Shown: piece by piece, positions 46,878-54,873 of the stretch
How positions within the stretch are numbered: position 1 is the stretch's first letter
Layout of the letters: each line of letters starts with the position of its first letter
Source: an uncultured Hyphomonas sp.
GTDB taxonomy: Bacteria > Pseudomonadota > Alphaproteobacteria > Caulobacterales > Hyphomonadaceae
Direction: 5' to 3'
Assembly: GCF_963675305.1 (NCBI RefSeq)
Contig: NZ_OY776147.1
Span: 124,001 to 188,000, forward strand
Length of the DNA: 64,000 nucleotides
Notes under the pieces: generated by a model
Seen by the model: the letters and a program-made list of their open reading frames with translations, nothing else
The model's database searches: none
Told to the model about the DNA's origin: nothing
Position numbers and translations under genes: made by a program

Positions 46878-46892
46878 TTAACCTTCCTTTAA
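46878..46892 (+). promoter_or_regulatory. CtrA-type binding box
   Basis: TTAA-N7-TTAA is an exact match to the core of the CtrA box known in Caulobacter relatives. It lies 43 bp before the ATG of the thermonuclease gene, in the expected promoter zone. Binding is not shown. Confidence 0.6.
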
Positions 46893-46935
46893 GCGCTGAC
46901 GCCGAGCCTCCCTGCAAATTCGCAGGGAGAGGCCC

Positions 46936-47436
46936 ATGGGACGGAGCGGCCGGCTCAAGGAATGGTTGATCACGTTCGTGGTGCTTGCGGGCATTGCGTT
47001 CGGTGTTGCTGTGGTCTCACGGGAACCTGTCGATCCGGCAGGCCAGGCGCCATTCGATACCTCGTCTGTTTACTGGTCGGATGGCGATTCAGGGCGTCTG
47101 GCAGATGGCACCAAATTCCGCCTGCATGGCGTGGATGCGCCTGAAACCGGGCCGCTGGACTGGGTTTCCGGCGCAAAATGCGAGCGGGAGCGCGAGCTGG
47201 GCTATCAGGCAAAGGCCCGGGTGCGCGAGCTGACACGAGACCGGGTGCTCACCATCTCCCATGATTACGGCCCGGACCGGTATGGCCGGCTTGTGGTGGA
47301 CCTGTCGCTTGATGGGCAGGACCTGGCCGCGCGTCTCGTGGCGGCCGGGACTCACAAGCGTTGGGATTATGATGGCGGCGCTGCCAAGCCCGAATGGTGT
47401 ACGGGGCGTACCGTGCAACCAATTACCGGATCCTGA
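46936..47436 (+). CDS. Thermonuclease-family (SNase-like) protein with N-terminal anchor
   Basis: 166 residues: one transmembrane helix or uncleaved leader (about 10-28) followed by an SNase fold. Catalytic positions match staphylococcal nuclease: Arg62, Asp67 and Glu70 in FRLHGVDAPET, and Arg118 in DRYGR. It probably cuts DNA/RNA in the periplasm or at the membrane surface. CtrA-type box upstream suggests cell-cycle control. AGGGAGAGG precedes the ATG. Confidence 0.9.
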   Translation: MGRSGRLKEWLITFVVLAGIAFGVAVVSREPVDPAGQAPFDTSSVYWSDGDSGRLADGTKFRLHGVDAPETGPLDWVSGAKCERERELGYQAKARVRELTRDRVLTISHDYGPDRYGRLVVDLSLDGQDLAARLVAAGTHKRWDYDGGAAKPEWCTGRTVQPITGS

Positions 47437-47530
47437 CCTGACGCCCGCACGGCAATCGGCAAATGGCTTGCCCGGCAGGGGGCGGGGCACCTAGGTTGCA
47501 GCCTGACCAGACCGAGATGGAGCTTTCCCG

Positions 47531-48334
47531 ATGAATTACACGCCGAAGCGCTGGATCCGGCTTGGCCTTGGGGCGGCCCTTCTCGGTACGGCGGGCCTGT
47601 CGGCCTGCGGCGGAGAGGGCGGGGAAGCCGGTGAAACCGCAATCGCCAGCCCGGCAGGCGCCGCACAGTCCAGCGGGATGGCCGGCGAGATGGGAGAAGG
47701 CGAAGGCGGCGAAGGTGCGGTCGCGCCGCTCGATCCGGCCCTGCTTGTTCCCGTCGACCAGCGCGCGGCGATGATTGCCAGCGAGGCGGCGGTGGGCGCA
47801 GCGCTCAGCCGGGCAGGGGAGAAGGATGCGGCGGCCGAGCATTTCCGGCTCGCGATCAGCGACATCAAACCGGGCGGTCTGTCCCGTCTGGTCGAGAAAG
47901 GCCTCGATCCGGACCTGTTCGATGCCGCCGCAGAGGCCCTTGAAGACGGCGCCGGACCGCCGGAAACCGAAACGGCCGTTGCGGCAGTCGAGACGAATGT
48001 GGATGAACTGCAGGCCAATGCCGGGGGCGACACGGTCGAGCTCATCATCTTCCTGATGAAGCGCTGCGAGAATGCCTACCGGTCAGGCGTGACCTTTTCG
48101 AACGAGATCGACAATCCGGTCGCCTACCAGAAAGCCTGGGGCTACGCCGTCACGGCGCAGGAACTGGCAGGCAAGCTCGATCCCGAAGAGGCCAGCGGGT
48201 TGCAGCTGGAACTGAAGATGCTGGTCCTGATGTGGCCTGCCGAAGGGCCCGTCTCCGGTGACGTACCGGCCCCGCCTTCAACCTTCCTGTCCCAGCTCAG
48301 CCGGATCGGGCTGGAGCTCTCAACGCTCGAGTAG
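47531..48334 (+). CDS. Hypothetical lipoprotein
   Basis: 267 residues with a lipobox ending LSAC (Cys26). A low-complexity Gly/Glu/Ala/Met stretch (to about 65, GEMGEGEGGEGAVA) precedes a mainly helical domain. Two cysteine sites are the lipobox and KRCENAY. No family recognised. The 3' end overlaps the TlpA-like gene's 3' end by 15 bp (convergent). Confidence 0.72.
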   Translation: MNYTPKRWIRLGLGAALLGTAGLSACGGEGGEAGETAIASPAGAAQSSGMAGEMGEGEGGEGAVAPLDPALLVPVDQRAAMIASEAAVGAALSRAGEKDAAAEHFRLAISDIKPGGLSRLVEKGLDPDLFDAAAEALEDGAGPPETETAVAAVETNVDELQANAGGDTVELIIFLMKRCENAYRSGVTFSNEIDNPVAYQKAWGYAVTAQELAGKLDPEEASGLQLELKMLVLMWPAEGPVSGDVPAPPSTFLSQLSRIGLELSTLE

Positions 48335-48904
48335 GTGGTCGATAAAGCCGACGGCCTCGAATGAGGACCAGTCCGCTTCCCCGGCCAGCCGGGCGATTTC
48401 CTTGCCGTCCGGGCCATAGAGAATGCTGGTCGGAAAGCCCTGAACGCCGCTGTCATAGACAAGTTCGTACTGTTCCGGAGTCACGATGCGGAACGGGATG
48501 TTGGCGGCGCCCAGCTGGCCGAGGCGTTTCTCGGCATAGTCCCTGTCTTCAGCTGCATCGACACTGATGGCGACGACTTCGAAATCGTCCCCGCCGCGCG
48601 CTTTCTGCAGGGCGCCGAGCGACGGCATCTCCTTTTCGCAGGGCGCGCACCAGGTAGCCCAGAAGTTCACGAGGATGGTCTTGCCCTGGAATTCGTCCAG
48701 CGTATGGGGCGATCCATCTGCCGTATAGAAGGGCGCAGGCGCGACCGCGTCCCCCGCCGATGCGAAATCCAGCTTGGCCAGTCCGCCCGTTGCGTACTTT
48801 GCCAGTGGATTTTCATCCTGTTTTCCGATGCCTGCGCTGATCAGCACGTAGACAATTGCGATCACACCGACCAAGAAGAGGCCGGGAATGGCGTAGCGCC
48901 GCAT
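48320..48904 (-). CDS. TlpA-family thioredoxin-like reductase
   Basis: 194 residues from the ATG at 48904 (GGAAGG upstream). One N-terminal membrane helix (GLFLVGVIAIVYVLISAGI) anchors a periplasmic thioredoxin domain with the redox motif FWATWCAPCEKEMPS (Cys86, Cys89) and cis-proline in GFPTSILYG. Such proteins reduce disulfides in cytochrome maturation or other secreted proteins. A start at 48943 would overlap argH upstream and is rejected. Confidence 0.92.
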   Translation of the reverse strand: MRRYAIPGLFLVGVIAIVYVLISAGIGKQDENPLAKYATGGLAKLDFASAGDAVAPAPFYTADGSPHTLDEFQGKTILVNFWATWCAPCEKEMPSLGALQKARGGDDFEVVAISVDAAEDRDYAEKRLGQLGAANIPFRIVTPEQYELVYDSGVQGFPTSILYGPDGKEIARLAGEADWSSFEAVGFIDHLLER

Positions 48905-48942
48905 GTTTGCGCCTTCCGTTAGTTTGTTGAAGGGGTATGCCA

Positions 48943-50340
48943 ATGACCGGTGGCAAAGGCCAGACGATGTGGGGGGGACGGTTTGCCGCGACCCCGTCCG
49001 ACATAATGGAAGAAATCAACGCCTCCCTCGATATTGACCGGCGGATGGCTGAGGAAGACATCGCCGGAAGCCGGGCCCATGCAGACATGCTTGCGGAGAT
49101 GGGCATCATCTCGTTCGATGACAATGAGGCGATTCAGGCCGGGCTGGACCAGGTGCTGAACGAGCTGCGTGACGGCTCTTTCCCGTTCCGGCGCGAGCTT
49201 GAAGACATCCACATGAATGTCGAGGCGCGGCTGAAGGAAATTGTCGGGGAACCGGCTGGCCGCCTGCACACGGCCCGCTCGCGGAATGACCAGGTGGTGA
49301 CGGATTTCCGCCTCTGGACCCGCCGGGCACTGGACCATTCGGCCCGTCTGATCGGCGGTCTGCAGGGCGCCCTCATCCGGCGCGCAGAAGAACATGCCGG
49401 CACGATCATGCCAGGCTTTACCCATTTGCAGACGGCCCAGCCGGTGACGCTCGGCCATCACCTGCTGGCCTATGTCGAGATGACGTCCCGCGACTGGACC
49501 CGCCTGTCGGACTGCGCGAACCGTCTCAATGAGTGCCCGCTGGGCGCCGCCGCGCTCGCCGGGACCGGGTTCCAGATCGACCGGGACATGACCGCCGAAG
49601 CGCTCGGCTTTGCCCGTCCGATGGCAAACTCGCTGGATGCTGTCTCCGCCCGCGATTTCGCGCTGGAGGCGCTCGCCGCCCTCTCGATTGCGGCGACGCA
49701 TCTGTCGCGCCTGGCCGAAGAGATCGTGCTGTGGAGCAGCGCGCAATTCGCTTTTGCCCAGCTGACCGACGAATGGTCGACCGGTTCCTCGATCATGCCG
49801 CAGAAGCGCAATCCGGATGCGGCTGAGCTTGTCCGGGCCAAGGCGTCGCTGATCACCGGCTTTTATTCCGGTCTGCAAGGCGCCGTGAAGGCGCTGCCGC
49901 TGGCCTATGCCAAGGATCTGCAGGACGACAAACGCCTGACCTTCGAAGCCTTCGACACGTTCGATCTCTGCGTCCGCGCCATGACCGGCATGGTCGAGAC
50001 GATGATATTCAAGCCGGACAATATGCGCGCGGCGGCCGCCAAGGGTTTTTCGACGGCGACCGACCTCGCCGACTGGCTGGTCCGGGAGCTCGGCCTGCCA
50101 TTCCGTGAGGCGCATCACGTGACCGGATCGCTGGTGGCCTTGGCAGAAGGGAAGGGCGTCGATCTGTCCGATCTGGCGCTGGAGGACATGCAATCTGTTC
50201 ACAAGGACATCACCGAAGGTGTTTTTGATGTCCTGACGGTTGAAGCTTCTGCCTCATCTCGGACATCATATGGTGGCACAAGCCCTGTTCGTGTTGCCGA
50301 ACAGGTGGCACAGTGGAAGCAGAGACTTGGACTGGAGTGA
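48943..50340 (+). CDS. argH: Argininosuccinate lyase
   Basis: Last step of arginine synthesis: argininosuccinate to arginine and fumarate. 465 residues. The family signature [16 protein letters not shown] and the N-terminal [18 protein letters not shown] are present. Start: AAGGGG (48930-48935) is seven bases from the ATG at 48943 but only one from the ATG at 48937, so 48943 is preferred. The next gene (lptM) begins eight bases after the stop, the order argH-lptM-lysA being common in alphaproteobacteria. Confidence 0.97.
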   Translation: MTGGKGQTMWGGRFAATPSDIMEEINASLDIDRRMAEEDIAGSRAHADMLAEMGIISFDDNEAIQAGLDQVLNELRDGSFPFRRELEDIHMNVEARLKEIVGEPAGRLHTARSRNDQVVTDFRLWTRRALDHSARLIGGLQGALIRRAEEHAGTIMPGFTHLQTAQPVTLGHHLLAYVEMTSRDWTRLSDCANRLNECPLGAAALAGTGFQIDRDMTAEALGFARPMANSLDAVSARDFALEALAALSIAATHLSRLAEEIVLWSSAQFAFAQLTDEWSTGSSIMPQKRNPDAAELVRAKASLITGFYSGLQGAVKALPLAYAKDLQDDKRLTFEAFDTFDLCVRAMTGMVETMIFKPDNMRAAAAKGFSTATDLADWLVRELGLPFREAHHVTGSLVALAEGKGVDLSDLALEDMQSVHKDITEGVFDVLTVEASASSRTSYGGTSPVRVAEQVAQWKQRLGLE

Positions 50341-50348
50341 CCCGCCGC

Positions 50349-50582
50349 ATGAAACGCCCCCTGGCTGTTGCCGCCCTTATCCTTGGTAGCCTGATCCTGC
50401 CGGCCTGTGGCCTGACGGGAGACCTGAAGCGTCCGGATCCGCTGTGGGGTGACCCGCAGGATGTTGAGGCCGAACTGCCTGAAGGAGACAGCTCGTCCCT
50501 GCCGACCCTGCCGCCCCGCGAGGAGGCCGAGGATTCCGCGGCCGGCGATGATGATGAACTTCTGGGCGGCCTTGAGGATTGA
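50349..50582 (+). CDS. lptM: LptM-like small lipoprotein (YifL family)
   Basis: 77-residue lipoprotein with lipobox ILPAC. The mature start CGLTGDLKRPDP matches the CGxxGxLxxP motif of LptM (YifL), which in E. coli helps mature the LptDE lipopolysaccharide translocon at the outer membrane. The tail is acidic and disordered. It lies between argH and the next small lipoprotein. Confidence 0.85.
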   Translation: MKRPLAVAALILGSLILPACGLTGDLKRPDPLWGDPQDVEAELPEGDSSSLPTLPPREEAEDSAAGDDDELLGGLED

Positions 50583-50586
50583 TCCC

Positions 50587-50838
50587 ATGAACAGAGCTGA
50601 ATTCCGGCCGGCCGGGCGTGTGCTCGGCGGCGTTGCCCTCCTTGCTGCCCTCGGTGCCTGTGCCAGCGGGACCGATATCCGCGCCGTCAACGCGCCGGGC
50701 GCTTATGAACCTGTCGCTGTGGTTGCCGCAGTCGAGCCGGAGGATGGCCCGCAGGTGAACCAGTGGGGCGGGATTGTACCCGAGGCCAAACCGGTGACGC
50801 CCGTCGACGATGGCGCACTCGGTGAAATCGGCGGCTAG
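50587..50838 (+). CDS. Small hypothetical lipoprotein
   Basis: 83 residues with a lipobox LGACAS (Cys25). The mature part is short, acidic and Pro/Val-rich (VNQWGGIVPEAKPVTPV), probably disordered. No family recognised. It is four bases after lptM and eight bases before lysA in the same direction, so it is translated from the same mRNA. Confidence 0.72.
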   Translation: MNRAEFRPAGRVLGGVALLAALGACASGTDIRAVNAPGAYEPVAVVAAVEPEDGPQVNQWGGIVPEAKPVTPVDDGALGEIGG

Positions 50839-50846
50839 GCGGCTCC

Positions 50847-52121
50847 ATGCACCATTTCGACTATCGGGACGGACGGCTTCACTGTGAGGAAGTCGATCTC
50901 GCAAAGCTGGCCGATGACGTCGGCACGCCTTGCTATGTCTACTCGACCGCCACGCTCCGGCGCCACGCCCGGGTCATCGCGGCGGCCTTTGAGGGGCAGG
51001 ACTGTCTGATCGCGTTCTCGGTGAAGGCCAATTCGAACCTCGCCGTGCTTGCGACACTCGCCGAGGAAGGCTGCGGCGCGGATGTCGTCAGCGGCGGGGA
51101 ATTGCAGCGTGCCCTGCGCGCCGGAATTCCGGCGTCGAAAATCGTATTCTCCGGCGTCGGCAAGACTGCGCGGGAGATGGAACTGGGGCTGCGTGAAGGC
51201 ATCCACCAGTTCAACGTGGAAAGCGCTGCCGAGCTTCGTCTCCTGTCTTATGTCGCGAACGGGCTGGGCCAGCAGGCGCCGATTGCCATTCGCGTGAATC
51301 CGGACGTCGCAGCCGGCGGCCACCCGAATATTTCCACCGGCAAGAAGGGCGACAAGTTCGGTGTGCCGTGGACCGAGGCGGAAGACCTCTATGCCGAAGC
51401 GGCGACGCTGCCCGGCATCCGGGTCGTCGGTGTCGATGTTCATATCGGTAGCCAGATCGGCGATCTCGTGCCGATGCGGGCCGCCTTCGAGAAAGTGGTC
51501 GGCCTTGCCCAGCGCCTGCGCGCGGCCGGGCATGACATCGCCCGGATCGACGTTGGTGGCGGGCTCGGCATTCCCTACAAGCAGGGCGACGAGCCGCCTC
51601 CGCCATCGGCCTATGCGGCGATGATCGCGGAGGTCAGCGCCGGGCTTGGCGTGCAGGTCATCCTGGAGCCGGGCCGTGTCATCGCAGGCAATGCCGGGGT
51701 CATGCTGACCACGGCCCTCTATGAGAAAGCGGCGCCCGACCGGTCTTTCCTGATCGTCGATGCCGGGATGAACGATCTGATGCGGCCGGCGCTGTATGGC
51801 GCGCACCACGACATCCGCCCGGTGAAACAGGCCGCCCCGGACGCAGCCGAAAAGACCTATGACGTTGTCGGTCCGATCTGCGAGTCGACCGACAAATTTG
51901 CGGCCGGGCGGGATATGCCGGCTGTGACGCCGGGGGACCGGCTCGCCTTCATGTCAGCCGGGGCCTATGGCGCGGTGCTGTCTTCGGCCTACAATACGCG
52001 GCCCCTCGTGCCGGAAGTGCTGGTCAATGGCGACAGGTTCGACATTGTCCGCCGCAGGCCGGACCTCGAGGAGATGCTTCAACTGGAACAGGTGCCGGAT
52101 TGGCTGAAAAGGACGGATTGA
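50847..52121 (+). CDS. lysA: Diaminopimelate decarboxylase
   Basis: PLP enzyme that converts meso-diaminopimelate to lysine. 424 residues. PLP-lysine Lys60 in FSVKANSNLAVL, and the HIGSQI, IDVGGGLGI, EPGR and GPICESTD motifs mark the alanine-racemase-fold group. The stop overlaps the following TIGR02302 gene by 22 bp. Confidence 0.97.
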   Translation: MHHFDYRDGRLHCEEVDLAKLADDVGTPCYVYSTATLRRHARVIAAAFEGQDCLIAFSVKANSNLAVLATLAEEGCGADVVSGGELQRALRAGIPASKIVFSGVGKTAREMELGLREGIHQFNVESAAELRLLSYVANGLGQQAPIAIRVNPDVAAGGHPNISTGKKGDKFGVPWTEAEDLYAEAATLPGIRVVGVDVHIGSQIGDLVPMRAAFEKVVGLAQRLRAAGHDIARIDVGGGLGIPYKQGDEPPPPSAYAAMIAEVSAGLGVQVILEPGRVIAGNAGVMLTTALYEKAAPDRSFLIVDAGMNDLMRPALYGAHHDIRPVKQAAPDAAEKTYDVVGPICESTDKFAAGRDMPAVTPGDRLAFMSAGAYGAVLSSAYNTRPLVPEVLVNGDRFDIVRRRPDLEEMLQLEQVPDWLKRTD

Positions 52122-54862
52122 ACACGATCAGGACAAAAGTCGCGGCCACGCGCCGCCGGCTGAACCTGCTCGCGTTCGGCCGGGCCTTCTGGCCGCTGTT
52201 CGTCTTTGTCGTCCTGTTCCTGTGCATGGCCCTTGCGGGGGCCTTCGACCAGCTGCCGTCCGCCATCGGGGCTGTCCTGACCCTGTTGTTCCTGCTGGGC
52301 GGGGCGATCTTCCTGCTGCGCGGCATGCGGCGCTATTCTCCGCCGGGCGACACAGAGGCCGCACACTTGCTCGACCGCCAGTCGCCGCTGCGCCCGGTGT
52401 CGTCGCTGACCGACCGGCCGGCATCCCCGAACCGGGGCTCGCAGGCATTGTGGGTCCGCCACCGTGACCGGCTGCTTATGGCCGCGCGGGAGCTGAAGCT
52501 GCCGAACCTGTCATCTGAATGGCGCCAGCTCGACCCGTTCCGCCTGCGCTATGTCCTGCCAGCCGCCCTGATCGGCTTCACCGTCCTGGCAGCCGGGGAA
52601 GGGCCGGGTCGCCTGATGCGGGCCCTCAGCCCGGACTATGGCGCGCTGGTCGGGGCAGATGACATGACCGTCGAGGCCTGGGTCATCCCACCGGACCATA
52701 CCGGCCGGGCGCCGGTCTTTCTGAAGCCGGGGCTGAACGATGTCCGCGTACCGCGCGGATCCGAGATCACCTTGCGCACCGAAGCCCCGTCGGCCCCGCG
52801 CCTGATCCTGAAGGGGCGCCATCGCACCTCCGCCAAATTTGCGGCCACACCGGATGGTGCCTGGGAGGCCAAGGCGATCCTCGAGGAAGACGCCCGTGTT
52901 TCCGTCCATTGGTGGGGCGAACGGGCGGCCTGGCGGCTGCTGGCTTCGCCAGACGATCCGCCGGTCGTGGAGTTCGTTTCCATCCCGACCTATGGCCGCC
53001 TCGACCGGACGGAATTCGCCTGGACCGCGCATGACGACTACGGCGTCGTGAAGGCGGAACTGTCGATCCGCCTGAAGGAGCCGCACCCGGCCGCGCCGGA
53101 TGAGGAAGACCGGGTGGTTATCCCGCTTGCCGCGCCTTCCATGCAGGAGATCAAGGACACGACCCAGATCGACCTGACCCGCCATCGCTGGGCGGGCCTG
53201 CCGGTGGATGTGCATCTGGTGGTCACCGATGCGTCCGGCCAGGAAGGCGTGAGTGAGACGGTTCCCTTCGTGCTTCCGGAGAAGCTGTTCCTCGACCCCA
53301 TCGCCCGTGTGGCCCAGGAAGTGCGCGTCACCGTGCTCCGTGAGCCGAGGGAATACGCAGCGCAGACGAAGAACCCGCTCGCCCTGAAACAGGACGCCCT
53401 CAACACCGAAGCGGCCAACCGGCTGAACAATGCCCCGCCGGATGTCCAGAAGGCCGCGCTGATGCTCGATTCCGTCACCCTGATGGGCGAGCGCTATATG
53501 CCGAACCAAGCCTACTATCTCACATTCCGGGTGGCCGAGGGCATGCTGGAATCTGCCGGCACCAAGGAAGAGGCCGAAGCGGTCGACCCGTTGCTCTGGT
53601 CTCTGGCGCTGAAGGCTGAATATGGCAACGCAGCTGACGCCCTGCGGCGGCTGGAAGCGGCCCGGCGCGCGCTGGAGCAGGCCCTGCGCGATGGCGCTTC
53701 GGAAGATGAGATCCGTCGGCGGATGGAAGCTTTCCGGGATGCCGCCAATGAATATCTTGCTGCCAAGATGGCCGAAGCGATCGCCAATGGCGGCGACATG
53801 CCCGACGAGAACCAGGACGGCATGGCCATGGGCGGCGGGCAGAACCTTGGCGGGCAGGATTTCGAGGACATGCTGAATGCCCTTCAGGACCTGACCGATA
53901 CCGGCGCCACAGAACAGGCCCGCCAGTTGCTGTCCGACATCACCAACATGTTGCAGAATCTGGAATTCCAGCGCGGGCAGAGTGGCAATGGCATGGCCGG
54001 CATGCCGGGAGAGCCCTCTGAGGGTGAAGAGCCGGAAGACCTGCCTCAGGAAGAGCAGGAAATGACCGATGCCATGCGCCGGCTGTCAGAGATCCTCCGC
54101 GAACAGCGCCAGCTGAACGATGACACGCTGGCCCAGCAGCGCGGTGAAATGCCGTCGGGCCAGCAGGGCCAGTCTGGACAGGATTCCGGTCAGGAGTCCG
54201 GCCAGCAACAGGGTGGCCAGCAAGGCCAGCAGCCCGGTGAGCAAGCCGGCCAGGGCGGGCAGGGCGAAGGCGCCAATCCGTCGGAAGGCGATGGCACGCA
54301 AGGCGGTAACCGGCCGGGCGGCGAGCGTCCGGGAACGAACAGTTTTGCCGGCACGGATGAAGGCGGTGCGCCCCAGTCCGGCGGAACCCTCGCGGAACGC
54401 CAGGCCCGCCTCGGCGAGCTGGTCGAGCAATTCGCCCGCGAGCGCGGCCTCGGGGAAGGGGCTGGTCAGGAAGATGCGCTGAGCGGCGCCATCGACCCGC
54501 AGGCGCTGGCTGAGATCCGGGACGCCCTGCGCGGGGCAGAAGGGAATCTTGCCCGCGGCAATGATGGGGCCGCATCGGAAGAGCAGGAACGCGCGACGCA
54601 GGGTCTGTCGGACCTGAACCGCAATCTCGCTGCAATGCTTGACGAGATGCAACGCGAGCGGACCAATCAGGGGCAGGCGACCAATGACCCCTTCGGACGC
54701 CAGACGGGCGGCCTGGGCAATAATGGAGAGTCAGTCCGTGTGCCGGAAGAGGCTGAGCGTCAGCGCGCCAAGGACATTCTGGAAGAGCTGCGCCGCCGTT
54801 ACAATGAGAGTGACAGCGAAGAAGAACGCGAATACCTCCGCCGCCTGCTCGACCGGTTCTAG
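52100..54862 (+). CDS. TIGR02302-family large membrane protein
   Basis: 920 residues, an alphaproteobacterial family usually found after argH-lysA. Two N-terminal transmembrane helices (about 30-70) and a third near 150-165 precede a large extracytoplasmic part; residues about 685-755 are low-complexity Gly/Gln/Ser (for example GQQGQSGQDSGQESGQQ), followed by coiled-coil-like charged helices ending EEEREYLRRLLDRF. Family function unknown; context suggests envelope biogenesis. It overlaps lysA by 22 bp and precedes mprF by 11 bp. Confidence 0.9.
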   Translation: MAEKDGLNTIRTKVAATRRRLNLLAFGRAFWPLFVFVVLFLCMALAGAFDQLPSAIGAVLTLLFLLGGAIFLLRGMRRYSPPGDTEAAHLLDRQSPLRPVSSLTDRPASPNRGSQALWVRHRDRLLMAARELKLPNLSSEWRQLDPFRLRYVLPAALIGFTVLAAGEGPGRLMRALSPDYGALVGADDMTVEAWVIPPDHTGRAPVFLKPGLNDVRVPRGSEITLRTEAPSAPRLILKGRHRTSAKFAATPDGAWEAKAILEEDARVSVHWWGERAAWRLLASPDDPPVVEFVSIPTYGRLDRTEFAWTAHDDYGVVKAELSIRLKEPHPAAPDEEDRVVIPLAAPSMQEIKDTTQIDLTRHRWAGLPVDVHLVVTDASGQEGVSETVPFVLPEKLFLDPIARVAQEVRVTVLREPREYAAQTKNPLALKQDALNTEAANRLNNAPPDVQKAALMLDSVTLMGERYMPNQAYYLTFRVAEGMLESAGTKEEAEAVDPLLWSLALKAEYGNAADALRRLEAARRALEQALRDGASEDEIRRRMEAFRDAANEYLAAKMAEAIANGGDMPDENQDGMAMGGGQNLGGQDFEDMLNALQDLTDTGATEQARQLLSDITNMLQNLEFQRGQSGNGMAGMPGEPSEGEEPEDLPQEEQEMTDAMRRLSEILREQRQLNDDTLAQQRGEMPSGQQGQSGQDSGQESGQQQGGQQGQQPGEQAGQGGQGEGANPSEGDGTQGGNRPGGERPGTNSFAGTDEGGAPQSGGTLAERQARLGELVEQFARERGLGEGAGQEDALSGAIDPQALAEIRDALRGAEGNLARGNDGAASEEQERATQGLSDLNRNLAAMLDEMQRERTNQGQATNDPFGRQTGGLGNNGESVRVPEEAERQRAKDILEELRRRYNESDSEEEREYLRRLLDRF

Positions 54863-54873
54863 AAGGGACGCGC

